Assembly: GCF_963966145.1 (NCBI RefSeq)
Contig: NC_091053.1
Span: 8,618,001-8,682,000, forward strand
Direction of reading: 5' to 3'
DNA: 64,000 nt
Source: Tenebrio molitor
Lineage: Eukaryota; Arthropoda; Insecta; Coleoptera; Tenebrionidae
Below, piece after piece: positions 11,101 to 23,099 of this stretch. Each line of letters starts with the position of its first letter. Position 1 is the stretch's first letter. The translations under genes and the position numbers were made by a program. Below the pieces are notes generated by a model. The model searched no databases. It had not been told where the DNA came from and saw only the letters and a program-made list of their open reading frames with translations.

Positions 11101-14100
11101 TTCGAGTTGAAAGATGTCAAGTTGGTTTTCCAAATTTTGTGCAGCCTCACCTGCTCGGACGAATCTCTCCTGGGCTTGAAGGAGGAGATTCATATGGTGG
11201 TCCGAAAACAACTGTCGAGTTCAAAACGTCAATTGAAACATCGAGGAATCGTCTCTGCTGTAGTCATGGTGAAAAACATCGCCACCACCACGGAAGATCA
11301 GAGCTCCGTCGCCATATCGGAAGACTCGATTTTAACCGTGGCTCAACTGCAAGGTCCCGCCAAAGAAGCAGCCGCCATAATGGAATTGACCAACACCTCG
11401 ACTTCCGGTTGCCCCGAACTGGTGGGCTTGTATTACGATCAACTTGCCACAGTGCTATTAAAAACTGAAAATCTCGACAAACACTTCTTGGTCTGGTTGT
11501 ACGAAACGATCACCAACGACTTCCAAACCATTTTCGTCACCGAATCTGTATGCACCGACGTTAACGACCTGCAGTTCAGCATGCAGTACAATCTCAACAG
11601 CGACGAAGAGATCGACGCACCTCTCGCTGTGAACATCGCTGAGCTAACTCTCAAACCTGAGAAACACTCTGTTTTGACGTTGGCTCCTCATTTCCGATTG
11701 TTGCGATTGTTGCACTACAAGCAACAAGATGGCGATCTGGCGTCGATCGATGCACTTCTGGGTTGCGGAGTGGTCCTGCCGAAATTGGAACAAAGAGACT
11801 GTTTTGGGATAGAACAGCTCAAACAAGTGTCCGATTGTCTCTTCCATTGCATCAATTGGTTCAGAGAAGTGATCAACGGTTTCGTCACTCAAAAGAATAG
11901 AAAATTGCGGTACAAAGTTATACAACGTTTGGATAATTTGATCGAACTGGAAAAGCTTCTGGTAGAGTGTTTAGACAGCATTCCTGAACACAAACTTCCG
12001 ACGAGCTACTTCGACGTGTTGTCGCAGACCGTCCACAAGAATGTGGCACCGATGCAACAAGACAACATCAAAGCGCCTAAACGACCTAAAAAGAAACTAA
12101 AGACAAAGGAATTCGTGGAGGACTCGACGGTTGCTCCAACTACCTCAACTGCGAGGGTCTCTAAGACGACCAAAGACGAACAGCGTTTCAGTTTTAGAGA
12201 AATGGACACTGATCTGGTGTTATTGATCAAATATCCGCTAAGCACAGAAGATGTGACTTCCAGTGACCAGACCTGTCTGAACATAAATCAATTGAATTTT
12301 ATTTTGAAAGACTTCGTTAGGAAACTGACTTTAGTGACAAAAGGACGCGACTTGGGGTTGTCTCACTTGACCGACGTCTCTCCTTTACGATTAATCACCG
12401 ATTGCGTCCCCCTCCTCTCCAACCTGAACAAGCACCTCGGCGTGATCGACAAGCGCCTCGGCGAATCTGTCGACGAAGACGACTTGAAACAAATGCAAAT
12501 CACCTTCGGTTCGATCCTGGAATGTTTGTATTTGATTTTCAGCTGGTCTGGTTTCCAACATTCCAAACGTCTCGACTTATTGCGTGAGATTTTGAAGGCT
12601 TTCCGTCAGTCGGACGATAATCCCCCTCTGAATTCCGTCAATCATTTGATCCTCGAATTAACAAACAGACTGGCGGATTTCGTCGATCGCTGTTCGTCTC
12701 TAAGCCAGGCAGTCAGTTTAATAAAAACAATGGAAGCTCTGAACGCGATAACGCCCAGTCCTGCCATCCAATCGAAAATCGCCAAGACGGCAGGTCACCT
12801 TCTCAACAAGCAATGGGACGTCTCTAATTCTGTCAACGTCGATGCTCTGGTCAAATCTTACTTGTGCAGCGCCAACATCAAGACGATATGTGGCATGGTC
12901 GGGACGATACAAGAACAAGCACCGGGTCTCACAAACAAAACGGACTCGCTCGACATGCTACGAAGCGTCAACAAAAGCAACTTTTACGTTCTGTACAGAA
13001 ACTTGTGGGAGAGTTTGCACGACCGCGTCAAAACCGAAATCCAGGCGTTGACTAACGCTCAACATCTGACGTTGTGGCGCACCACTGCCGTCACGATGCA
13101 AGGTCTGATGACCGTAGCCAAAGCTCAAGAAACAAAACTGAATTTGGTTTGTTTCCTCAAGAAATCCATAGCGATATTGAAAATATTCCTGTCTCACGGT
13201 GTGCCAATACTGGAGATCGAGTTAAAATCGCACCCGGACCAGGTCGTCGAGATTTTGAAAACGATCCAGTCGAACACTCGCTTCCTCCACCATTTGTGTT
13301 GCTATTCGAAACTGAATCAAGACGCGAGTTTAATGAGTCACGTTCCTCAGTTCCGACTCACTCTGGAGAGTCTCGTTTATCGAGTGAAAGCGGCTTTGGT
13401 CGCGAACGGATGTTCGGCTGCTTTCTGGATGGGCAATTTGAAAAATAGAGACTTGCAAGGCGAGGATATCCTTTCGCAAAGTACCGAAAACACGACGCGA
13501 GACGACGAAGAAGAGGATGAAGTAATGCCGAGTGACGATGACAATAGTGAGAATGACAGTGATGTAAATAAGTCTGGAAGTGAGGTTTTTGATTGATCTT
13601 ACCTTCTCTGACTGAATGGGATTCGTTATTATACCTTCTTTGATAAAAAGACCGTAATCATTGTAGAATTTTTCGTACTCTTCAGGTTTCTTCTTTAACT
13701 GGTCTTGTAAAAATTTTACCACTTTGCTGGACAAAACGTCCCTGAGTTTTCTAAAATTTACATTTTTTACATGTGATTTTTATAAGTTTTTAATAAATTC
13801 ACCTTATCAGTGCGCTGTTTTGTAATAATTCTCGACTCAAATTGAGTGGAATGTCCTCAGAATCGACAACGCCTTTAACGAATCGTAACCATTTGGGAAG
13901 AATATTGTCGGTTTTATTTTTAATAAGTACTTTCCTCGTGTAGAGGGCGACTCCAGATTCAACTTCGCGTGACATTTCAAACAAACCTACATTGCAAAAA
14001 TTAGCAAAACCTGGCTCGCGTTAAGTGTTTCTACCGACCTGGCTTTCCTTCAGGAAAGTACAGCAACGCATGTATAGACAGAGGAACGTCAGTATTGTAA

Positions 14101-15405
14101 TGAAGAATATAACGTGGAACGTCATAACTTCCGCTGATAAACCTATAGAATTCATTATGCTGTTGCACAGTTACAGTTTTAGGATCTGACAACCAAACTG
14201 GCTTAACAATATTCGCCTTTTTCCCGTTCAAATAGATGGGACTTCCGATGAAGTTACTGTATTTGTTTATAACATTTTCGACAGTGGAATCGTCGCAGAA
14301 TTCACGACAATCGGTTTTCAAGTGTAGTACAATTTTTGTGCCACACTCGACCCCCTCAGCTTCATGAATTTCGTAAGAACCAGTTCTAGAACCATACGAT
14401 TAGTTCATGCTTATCAGGAAAATCACGTTTACCCGTCAGAACTCCATTTGTAGCCTTGATCCTCTGTTGATGATCTTGTAAACACATCTACTTTGTCGGC
14501 TACCATGAAAACACTGTAGAATCCAACACCAAACTGGCCAATAATATTACTACTGCTGTCAGATGTTAAGTCTTTTGACTTGAGTTGTTCTAAAAATGCC
14601 TAAAAATTGTTATGAGTTTGAATCAAATGCTACATTTGTAAAAGTGACCTTAGAGCCTGAACGTGCGATCACTCCAAGATTTGCAATTAAATCATCTTTG
14701 GACATGCCAATTCCTGTATCCTAAAAAGCTGTCTAGAGAATTTGCAATTAAACTAGTTTAAGACATACCTGTATTGTTAAGGTCCTAGATTGTTTGTCCG
14801 TAGATATGTGTATTTCAAGAGCACGATTGGTATCTCGCAACTGTCCTTTTAAATTGTCATCATCTGACAACGTTATGAATCGGAACTTTTCCAAAGCGTC
14901 ACTGGCGTTGGATATTAATTCCCTGACGAACACTTCTTTGTCAGAATAAAGAGATCTGGCCACTATGTCGAGTAACATTCTTGTTTCAGCTTGAAACTCA
15001 TGTTTGGACGGCTCTCCCTTTACCCTCTCCGTATTTTTGATTATAGAATGATAGTCGTCGTCTCTCGGAGCCGTATCCGTACTAGTGCACCTCACCAGAA
15101 AAACATTCACTAAAATAACATTTCACATAACCCTACTTTTTTTACCCAGTTGTACATCAACTAAATTGACAGTGAAGTCGCATTAAATAAAAACAATCTA
15201 ATTATAGTGCTTCTAGGAAAGGCGTTACATAAATATTTGCATTTGGGATAGAAATTAACGGCACTTTCCAGAATTTTTTTCACATAACCTCGCTTATCTT
15301 ACCTTGATTTTTTCGAAAATTACGAAGAGGGTTGAGATTGTTGTACAAATTTTTTCGGCCATTTAAAAACAATCTATTTAAGGCAATTCTTCCCAAATTT
15401 GCCAT
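8193..15405 (-). CDS. Trap1: TRAP1, mitochondrial Hsp90-family chaperone
   Basis: This is an ATP-dependent chaperone of the mitochondrial matrix. Twelve minus-strand coding exons: 15405-15303, 15109-14769, 14720-14649, 14599-14433, 14385-14039, 13986-13803, 13750-13603, 9217-9093, 9041-8854, 8791-8560, 8509-8437, 8294-8193. They total 2082 nt, 693 aa plus stop, with every junction in frame. Residues 1-34 lack acidic residues and are rich in R, K, N and L, as in a mitochondrial presequence. The GHKL ATPase motifs are visible: RELISNASDAL (97-107, with E98), DTGIGM (149-154) and GQFGVGF (193-199). The middle domain keeps IPLNLSRELLQ, and the C-terminal dimerisation domain ends in ALEKH. Most donors are standard; exon 10 uses a weak GTTGTA and exon 3 a GTCACT donor. 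Intron 7 (13602-9218, 4.4 kb) contains Fancd2 on the other strand. Confidence 0.97.
9404..13596 (+). CDS. Fancd2: FANCD2, Fanconi anaemia group D2 protein
   Basis: FANCD2 is a DNA interstrand-crosslink repair factor that acts with FANCI as a DNA clamp after monoubiquitination. Exons are 9404-9741 and 10005-13596, joined by GTAAAG and TTTCAG. The second, single exon of 3.6 kb encodes most of the 1309 aa (human about 1450). The protein is helical-repeat throughout. K524, in QLKHRGIVSAV, lines up with the human monoubiquitination lysine K561 by surrounding residues (RKQLSS upstream, GI-AV downstream). A lysine-rich linker lies near 800-820. The conserved C-terminal block FWMGNLKNRDLQGEDI starts at 1253 and is followed by a very acidic tail. 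I chose ATG 9404 (AAAATGA context). The frame is open upstream to a GTG at 9371, but there is no earlier ATG. The gene lies wholly within Trap1 intron 7. Confidence 0.97.
13792..13797 (+). terminator. Candidate Fancd2 poly(A) signal AATAAA
   Basis: This is the first plus-strand AATAAA after the Fancd2 stop codon, 196 nt downstream. If used, the Fancd2 3' UTR would cover all of Trap1 exon 7 (13603-13750) in antisense and end just before exon 6. Confidence 0.5.
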
Positions 15406-15721
15406 GTTTCAATGTTTCTCATTAAATAATTACAAACAACAACAATACTTGCACCCCGTGCCGGTGTGCAAATTGTGCAAGGACTGCAAGATGCAAGATA
15501 GTGAAAAACAGAAAAACTGAAAACTCCCTAAATTTAAGTTTGAAATCTCTGTGGTTTGAACTGGCGGCCATAGATAAAATAAAATATGCAAAGTGCGCAC
15601 CGTCCACAGACCGGAAGAGGACGCTGAAGTTGTTGTTACCCAAGGTTGGTAGAACTGACTAATTTGCTGACTAGCTTGCCTCATTGACATTTAAAACAAT
15701 AGTTTGAATTCTTTCCCCGCG

Positions 15722-15887
15722 CAAAAGTTACTCGTGACGTCATAATGCAGTAAACTTTTACTACAGACTCCTGTGACAGACTCTGTCGATCACGCATTAG
15801 GTGTTCCCTCACTAGATCACTAGAATAAAACCCAATAAACCCCACGGAGCTTATAAACCTTTTTTACGTCACGAGTTACTTTTCAAT
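15722..15887. repeat. Inverted repeat with CRE-like TGACGTCA, 320 bp upstream of Trap1
   Basis: AAAAGTTACTCGTGACGTCA at 15723-15742 is mirrored with two mismatches at about 15866-15885, enclosing about 120 bp. A full CRE palindrome TGACGTCA sits at 15735-15742. The layout looks like a small foldback transposon. It could also contribute to the Trap1 promoter, which must lie in this interval. Confidence 0.55.
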
Positions 15888-15936
15888 CAATTTTGTCAAT
15901 TGACTTAAATTGAATGTGAATTTACCTTGAAGCTTT

Positions 15937-16190
15937 GCAGCATTAAAAAGTATTACAGGACTTACAGGTCTGTTAGCACTACGTGCCACAGATTTCCAAA
16001 TCCATTGAAATATTAAAGAATAGCTGAAGCAGACTGGAGACAATTTATTACCTGATGGAGCTCAGTCCAATGAAAGTGTATAATAACCACACCGTTTGTG
16101 AATTACATTTTGAAAAATCCGACTATGGCACCAATTAACAGACTTCTAAATACTGCTGTACTTGTCTATAGTTTGCTCTTACCAAATGGT
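15937..16190 (+). pseudogene. Decayed THAP-type zinc-finger domain
   Basis: Conceptual translation in shifting frames gives THAP landmarks in the right order: a cysteine-containing start, CHRFPNP (about 16000), an isolated tryptophan in EADWRQF, then VCELHFEKSDYG (about 16085-16120), and RLLNTAV in a third frame. Stops and frameshifts interrupt it. THAP domains occur in P-element-like transposases and in host proteins, so this is probably a transposon or gene relic. No other part of such a protein was recognised nearby. Confidence 0.5.
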
Positions 16191-16628
16191 AAATATCACA
16201 CATATTAAACAAATTACAAACTTTCAAAGATTCCAGAAATTTCTACATCCCAAATGCCTATTCCAGATCCCAGTCTTAGAACAAATCTACAAGACATGCT
16301 TTTGAAGAAAACGTGGTACCTATCCAATTCTTCTACCAATACACTATATTCTTGATGCTGACCACGGTAAATTTTTCAGAGTAGATATGGATATTAAAAA
16401 GAGTGGTAGTTCTACATCACGATAAGTTTTCTTTCAAATGTGAACACTAATTTGAAATTAAACCTGAATTTTTTTGTTCGACACTGTCAGAATTTGAGAA
16501 TTTTTGCCTATATGAACGGATTTTGATAAATGTCACAACTTGTCAAAACGAAACGTCAAGCTAATTTTAAAGGTTTTAAGCGATTTGAAGCCTTTAAGGG
16601 GCTCGTCGAACAAAAAAACGTTGTATTC

Positions 16629-16759
16629 AACTCGTTCGTGTGTAAATTGGGCCTTTCTTGGCACTCGTGGGGTCGTGGGCCTTTAAAACGCTCGTTTCAC
16701 TCGCGTTTTAAAATGGCTCACGCGTGCCAAAAAAGGCCCAATTTACACACAAACTCGTC
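16629..16759. repeat. Double hairpin
   Basis: TGTGTAAATTGGGCCTTTCT and its mirror at about 16730-16750 form an outer stem. Inside, TTTAAAACGC and GCGTTTTAAA form a second stem around a short GCTCGTTTCACTCGC loop (about 16681-16712). The sequence is non-coding and resembles the core of a small foldback transposon. Confidence 0.65.
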
Positions 16760-16799
16760 AAATAAACTACTATTTTGTGATAGTATTAATGAAAAGAAA

Positions 16800-19760
16800 T
16801 AAAATAAAATTCATAAAGATAAATTATAATACATTCTAAAATCTAGCAGGCCAAGGAAGCACCGTCCCCAAGCCAACAGATGGTGCATTTTTTCAAGAAC
16901 CAAAAATTTAATAGGGAGTTTCCATTCTATATAGTTTATTTTGTATATGGTAAATTTTTTGAGGTTAGCGGAATCAATTGCTCCATTGAAAATCCGAGCT
17001 GATCCGAGCTTTGTTACGGCCGTAATAAGCGCAGCGCAGTTCAGATTTAGTAGGCCATGGTGCAAACTAGAAGTGCTGCCACACTCGGTCGTAATTTAAA
17101 CTAAAAATAGGTACCTGTACCTGTAAGAACTGAAGAACAGGCGGGATGTTTAAAATATGGCAACTGGAGCGTCACCTAGTTCAGTTTTTCCAAATCGTGG
17201 AAACAGGGAGTTTGAGGGGTAATTTTGTGGGGATGTGGAACAGATAGCGCTAGCAATCCGGTGCACAGGAAATCTTATTTATGTTTATTGTTGGTGGTTC
17301 AATAGAGCTTGTTTCTTTTGAGACTAAGTCGGTTGTTTACGCCCTGAATGTTATCGGCCGATTGCACTCGAATGCACCGACGGACACCTCTTGAAAGGGT
17401 TCGCTTAACGCTCATATCAATACTCCTTTATCCATTTTGAAAGTGTCGGGGCTTAAATTCGAGTGAAGATGCCGACCGAAAGCAGTTGAGACGCATTTAG
17501 AAGCTTAAAAGATTCTGGCCGTAAAGGCTTAACCAAGCACGAATTTCGCTTCGTTGCCGACACACTTGTAAATTTCTCTCTCTTCACTATCGCCTAAGTA
17601 TATCCGGGTCCAAAAGCTACATCTGCCAACCATCCCCTTCCCACACCATGAATTGCACAACGCGTTGTTTCCCCGAATTCTGCAACTCTTAAATGGCATT
17701 TAAACGATAATTATCGAGGTGTTCTCGAGGACCCATTGTCAGGCGCCACAAAAGTGGACATTGGCCATATCATTAATAAAATCTTGACGTTCTACACCAG
17801 CGACTAAATATTTCGTGGTGTGCATCCAGAGTGGAAGAAGAGGACGAAGTAACAATGAGATGGACGATCATCTTCTGTCACCGAACGGGTTATAAATGGC
17901 GTCGTAAAAGCAAAATTTTTGAAAGCGAAAGCAAAAAAACACAATAGGACCGGTAGCTAAGGCATTACACAACAATGAGAGCTCGTAAATGCCTTGGTTA
18001 AAGAATTATTTAACCCATTGTAGCTGTCCGAGACCTGCACATGGCCACTCTCATTGCAGATTTTACACCGAGATTTATGCGCTTCTTATGTCACCCTCTA
18101 CCGGCCCGAATAGGGGCGCAGGGTTGTCCCAGAAGTCTAACATATCCTGAATAAAATACGACTCTCTTTTGACGAGAATTTCAAGAATTCAACGTATGTA
18201 AATGAAACCTAAGTACTACACTCTGAGATATTTTTTGATTAAGATTTCTCAAGATATTGACACCAAAATGTCAACTTTAAATGTTTTAATATAACAGAAA
18301 AGTACTTGTTTCAGTTAAGGAATTTCGTCTGGACACCCCTGGCGTCTAAGATTTGAAAACCCAAAATGTAGTAGTTTTGCGCAAGAGTAGAACAAGACTT
18401 ACCACAATGTGTTTGCAGTTCTTGAAAAGAGTTCCATCCTGTTTCGGTGCAGACCCACGGTGCAAATAAATCATGGTAGAGAGGAATAATTGGTACCGGC
18501 CATTCCTCTTCGGACACCATCCACCATTTACCACCCCTATAACCCAACAGGGCAATGCAAAAATTTCAATTTTATGATGTCATGTCTCCTTATTCCGCAA
18601 TTTCACCGTTTGGTTTGCAGTTTTGACAGATCTTTTTCCGCTTGACTTCGTAAGAAAGGACTATTGTAGGTGTTGCATTCGGGGGATTAAAGGGTAAACA
18701 ACAAAGACGTTTTGTTCGGGTGTGAGTTAAGTCGCCGAAAAGGGTCAGATGGAGGTTTTCGCCGTTTCAATGATAGTAATACACCGGAGACTTGAAAGCG
18801 AATCTCTTTGAAACATTTTTACTTTTAATGAGCGTTAAGTCAATCAGTGCCGACATTTAGCTTAGGTTTATTTGAAATTAGTTTCCACGTATTTTAATTT
18901 GGTCCTTCGTGTAAAGTTTCGATTAATTAAAAAAGTTAAATTGGCCCTCCTATGGCTACAGAAATTTGTTGCGAAAGTTAATTTTTGTTGCTTTGTACAG
19001 ACTTATTGGGTGTCATTTAAAAAAAAAGTAATTTTGTCTTCTAAAAATGATTTATCTTCACTAGTACAGTTGAGTGTAATTAATAGTAATTAAAAAATAT
19101 TGGGGATGATTAGTTTCGGGGTGGTTTGAAATGGTGAACGCTTGACCTGTGCGTCAGACTGCGATCGAATATTGAAGAATCTCTATTTTAAAACAGGTAA
19201 AGAAACGAAAAACATTTGGAAGTGAAAAGGAAGAGCCATCGGAGGCCACATTCGGCATTTCCTAGAAGCCGGTGGCTGTTCAGCTTTTTAGACTGAAATA
19301 GCAGTGTGACGTCACATCCCGTCCTGACCTGGGTCAACGTCACGGAACTTGCCTGCATCCACCCACCCCCATCCACCCCTCACACATGTGACACACAACT
19401 TCCTAGCGCGGCGCTCCACTTTAAAGCCCACTCTTTCTCGATTTATTTCCAATAATTCGGATAATTCTCGTCGGGAGGGTAGCCGAGGCCATTAAGGTAA
19501 TCCCAACGCACCCCCGAACAGGAAGCACACATGCACGACCCATCGACGTGCAGCTTCCTCCGGCGGGAAACCCTTTGGGCGGCGAATTTCGCAAATTTAC
19601 CCGATAATTCGACAAGGAACGGACGCCGTAAAAATAAATTGTGTTATTATATGGTCGAGTTTGCGACGGACGCGCCGGTTTCTCTTCCTTGTTATAAATA
19701 TTTAAGTGGATTGTTGGGAAGTTTCGGGGAAAAATGACGACAATAAACAACTTTGACTTG
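16800..19760. other. Intergenic, largely single-copy block
   Basis: No gene is supported. From about 17.2 kb to 19.75 kb the base composition is more balanced, with frequent CpG and no terminal-repeat elements, in contrast to its AT-rich neighbours. Open frames are short, overlap each other on both strands and match nothing. A regulatory role is possible but unproven. Confidence 0.4.
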
Positions 19761-21182
19761 TTTATTACGTCGTGTTACACCATTCTGGGGCGATCGCCGG
19801 GCCAATTTGCATTATTTCGCCGTTTTAAGGACGATTTTTATTGAGCAAGCTTTCGGCTGTTTGGCAGGTGACGCAACACAACAGATGTTGTAAATTATCG
19901 AAATTTTCAAAATGAGCTTTGGAAAGTTTTCGTTTCACTTTTAAAAGCCCAGGCCGTCACGCTTTTTTACAAAGGTATTTTCAATTAAAATCTCGTCTTC
20001 GATTTCCTGTCAATAAGAATTTATTTAAGTATTTTACCATTTTGTAGCATATTATTAAGAATATACCTACGTTTATGTAGGTACCTACGTACAATTTGTA
20101 TCAATTAAACCAAATCACTTACCAGTAATTTAAAAAAAATCAACAAATCAGAAACAAATAACAGAGATAGATACATCATAAAATATGTATGTATTCATAT
20201 TTGAACATACGTATATGGTAAATAAAAGAAATAACAAACATGTATTTTATACAGTAATGGAATTTCTAAATTTGAAATCATTTAGTAAAGTGGTATTTTA
20301 CAGCAGAGCAACCATTAATGCATAGCAACGAATTTAATATAAAAAACATGGAAATTATTTATTTTTGTCGATATAAATATTGAAAGATTGTTTGTTTATT
20401 TACGTTACCTACTAATGAAACCAGAACAATTTTTTTATTTATAATTTTCATATATTCTGACATTTAGTGTCACTTTTATGTATAACTTAAATACTTCACA
20501 CTTTCGAATAAAATACGAAAAAATAATAGTCGCAAGACGTTAGAAATGTAGTTTTACGAACTGTCGTTACGCTCGTACTCTAATCGTTTGGTAAAACATC
20601 ATTTTTCTAAACTTGTTACGAAATATACTATAACCGAAAAATAAATAAAAAATATCAACTATTGTTTGCTATGGGTAGTATTATAAAATGTACATAAACG
20701 AATAGTCATTTGAATGATAACGTAGTTGTGTTTGGCACAATTTGTTGTAGCTATAACGCTGTTGTTCTTTATTTGTATTTGATTTCGATTTTAGAATGTT
20801 ATTTAAGGTGAGTAATGCAATTATTGCGTGCGACGAAAGATAAATTCCCTATGACAAACTATTGTAGCAATCACTTGACAAAGATGAACCTCCTAGGCCT
20901 AAACTGAAAACTCCCCCAGAAGAAAATGTTAGTGACAGTGTGGTGCATTTCGACAGGACTCGGGACCTAATTATATTTTTTAATTTTGGCGAAATTATTG
21001 CAATGTATCACGTAGGTATATTAAAATATGATGAAGTTGTAGCCAGCCCACATCAGTCAACAGACAAGAACCCACATTTTTCGATGATAAGTTGATAACA
21101 CTCGACCACATATTCCACAACTCCGTAGTTCTTATTTTAATTAAATATTATTATTAAAAACCTAAGTAGGTACATTTATTTC
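19760..21182. other. AT-rich intergenic stretch
   Basis: The sequence is strongly AT-rich with many stop codons in all frames. A short hairpin around GTTTTACGAAC (about 20551-20600, CpG-rich core) is the only structure noted. No coding sequence. Confidence 0.4.
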
Positions 21183-21320
21183 ATCACGGATCAGCTATGT
21201 AAATCTAACCTCGCTTTTTGCGGTGTTTGTGTTTTTCGGTGTTTTTACTCTGCAGACTGACGAATGGTGCGTTTACAATTACAATCGACTCTCCAACGCC
21301 AACTTTGAAGATAAATTTAA
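21183..21320. mobile_element. MITE family A, copy 2 (one end only)
   Basis: It carries the family interior (GATCAGCTATGTAAATCTAA, TTTGCGGTGTTTGTG, CTCTGCAGACTGACGA) and one arm, ending CAACGCCAACTTTGAAGATA. The other arm is missing, so this is a truncated copy. Confidence 0.7.
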
Positions 21321-22029
21321 TTTAATTTAAAAAAATAATATTTTTGAAAACTATGCTGTAGGAAAGAAGCGATAGATAAGCGGTAGTGATTGAATTTTAC
21401 TGTTAAAAAAAGTTATAAGTAAAAATACAAAAATATCTGGAATTTGATCGTGCTTTTATCCAATTGTATTTTCCCTAAATCCAAAAAAAAAGAAATTTCT
21501 TACTGAAAAACAATACTTTTAGTTTTAAAATTTCCTATTGAATAGTTATTTGTACTAGTTATGAAAGTCATACTTTTTTTCATGAATTGAAGCAAATAAG
21601 TGAAAAAAGAGACTTTCATAACGTGTTGTTCACACTATTTTTTTGCATATCGATGTAAGTTCAGAAATTTGGTCTAAAAGTATTTATGAAAAATTACAAC
21701 AAAAAAAAAATAGGTATGTTCTGACAATCATCTCCAAGGAGATGGAATAAAATGATGCAAAAAAAGTACTACTTTCACTACGATTTTTCGTGTAAAAAAC
21801 TGCCACTTTCATTACGATATGCAAAAAAATATATTAATTCAGAATAATTACTTGAAGATATTTTGTGTGCATTTCTTACAATTACATTAAAGAAACAGGA
21901 TCACATGCACTAATAGAAACTCACACTATTTCTTACAGTGAAAAGAAAGGCGCGGTACATTTTGTTTGTTTACTATGGAACATAAAACTTTTGGAAACGT
22001 GCGGCGTAGCTACAATCACACCAACAGCG

Positions 22030-22130
22030 GTTATAAGACGCTCGATTGTGACACGAGTTGGTTGGGGCACGACGAACGCAGTGAGGAGGGTCCCAACAGA
22101 ACGAATGTCACAGTGCGTCTTATAAAACGA
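22030..22130. repeat. CpG-rich imperfect hairpin
   Basis: TTATAAGACGCTCGATTGTG pairs with the mirror of CGAATGTCACAGTGCGTCTTATAA around a GTTGGGGCACG core. It resembles the hairpin at 16629-16759 in design, with a short symmetric CpG-rich stem in AT-rich surroundings. The flanking 21321-22029 and 22131-23100 are AT-rich and contain nothing recognisable. Confidence 0.5.
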
Positions 22131-23099
22131 GTGTATTATAATAATATACTACGAGTAGTTATTCTACATACTTTCATCGCATTAATTTGATAAAGCTCAA
22201 AAATCTAATTATGAAATAATTTAGGGACTTTTGTGTGGCATGAGTTATGGTGGCGTTTCTGTGATATTTTTGTCAAATTTCAAATGTTTTAATTGTTAAC
22301 AGGAGCTCGCTAGAGATGCCGCATGCGGACCAGCGTGCTATTACTGCAATACCAACGTATTATGTCTAAAAAAAAACAAAAACAGTTTCACAAAAAGTTT
22401 CTTTGTGACACTACTTTTAGTTTCACAAAGACTTACTTATGCTTATACCAAAGTATAAAAACAATGTTGTGTGTTGTTTTCTTAGTTCCATTTTGTAAAT
22501 AGGACTCTGGCATAATTATTGTGCGTTTTCGAGTGAAAACCATTTTTTAATTAAAATTGACAAATGAGAGTTTATTAAGTTACGCTGTACGCTTTCAGAG
22601 ATTTTGTTTTCCATAGCCGCCTCTTATCTCTTTTTTTTATTAATCATATTATATTTTTATAATCTATTCGTGTAATTCTCCAACTGAAAATTACTCAAGT
22701 TCAACTTTTGTCTGGCAAGATTTTAATTTTTTATTTTCGCATTAGTTGCTGGAAGGCAATTAAACTCGAACATTTTTTTTTAGAAAAAACCCCTCGCTTT
22801 GCAGCGCTCGGGTCTTTTCGTCAATTTGTTCTCGTTTAATTACCAAGCAACCAAAGCTCATATTAAAATTAAAATCTTTTCAACAAAAGTTGAACTCTCG
22901 TAATCTTATTGTTAAAAAAAAATACCTTCTTTGAAAAGGACAACAAAGATGAATCCATATCGAATTTCAAATAAGTTCTTCATCATTTTTCTGGCCAAAT
23001 GATTATTTTTTTCCTCTTAATATTAATTTACAGTTTGAGAGATACAATATTTTTTCCTTAGACCTGCATTTCTAACATCAAAAAGAAGGAAAACAGAAA

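Noticed and set aside
10140..13200. Several antisense and alternate-frame open frames of 60-124 codons within Fancd2
   Set aside because: They are shadows of the 3.6 kb coding exon with no independent domain or splice support.
15735..15742. CRE palindrome TGACGTCA as a specific Trap1 regulatory site
   Set aside because: It lies in an inverted repeat that looks transposon-derived. Similar GTGACGTCAC sequences recur in the arms of element N, so its presence alone is not evidence of regulation.
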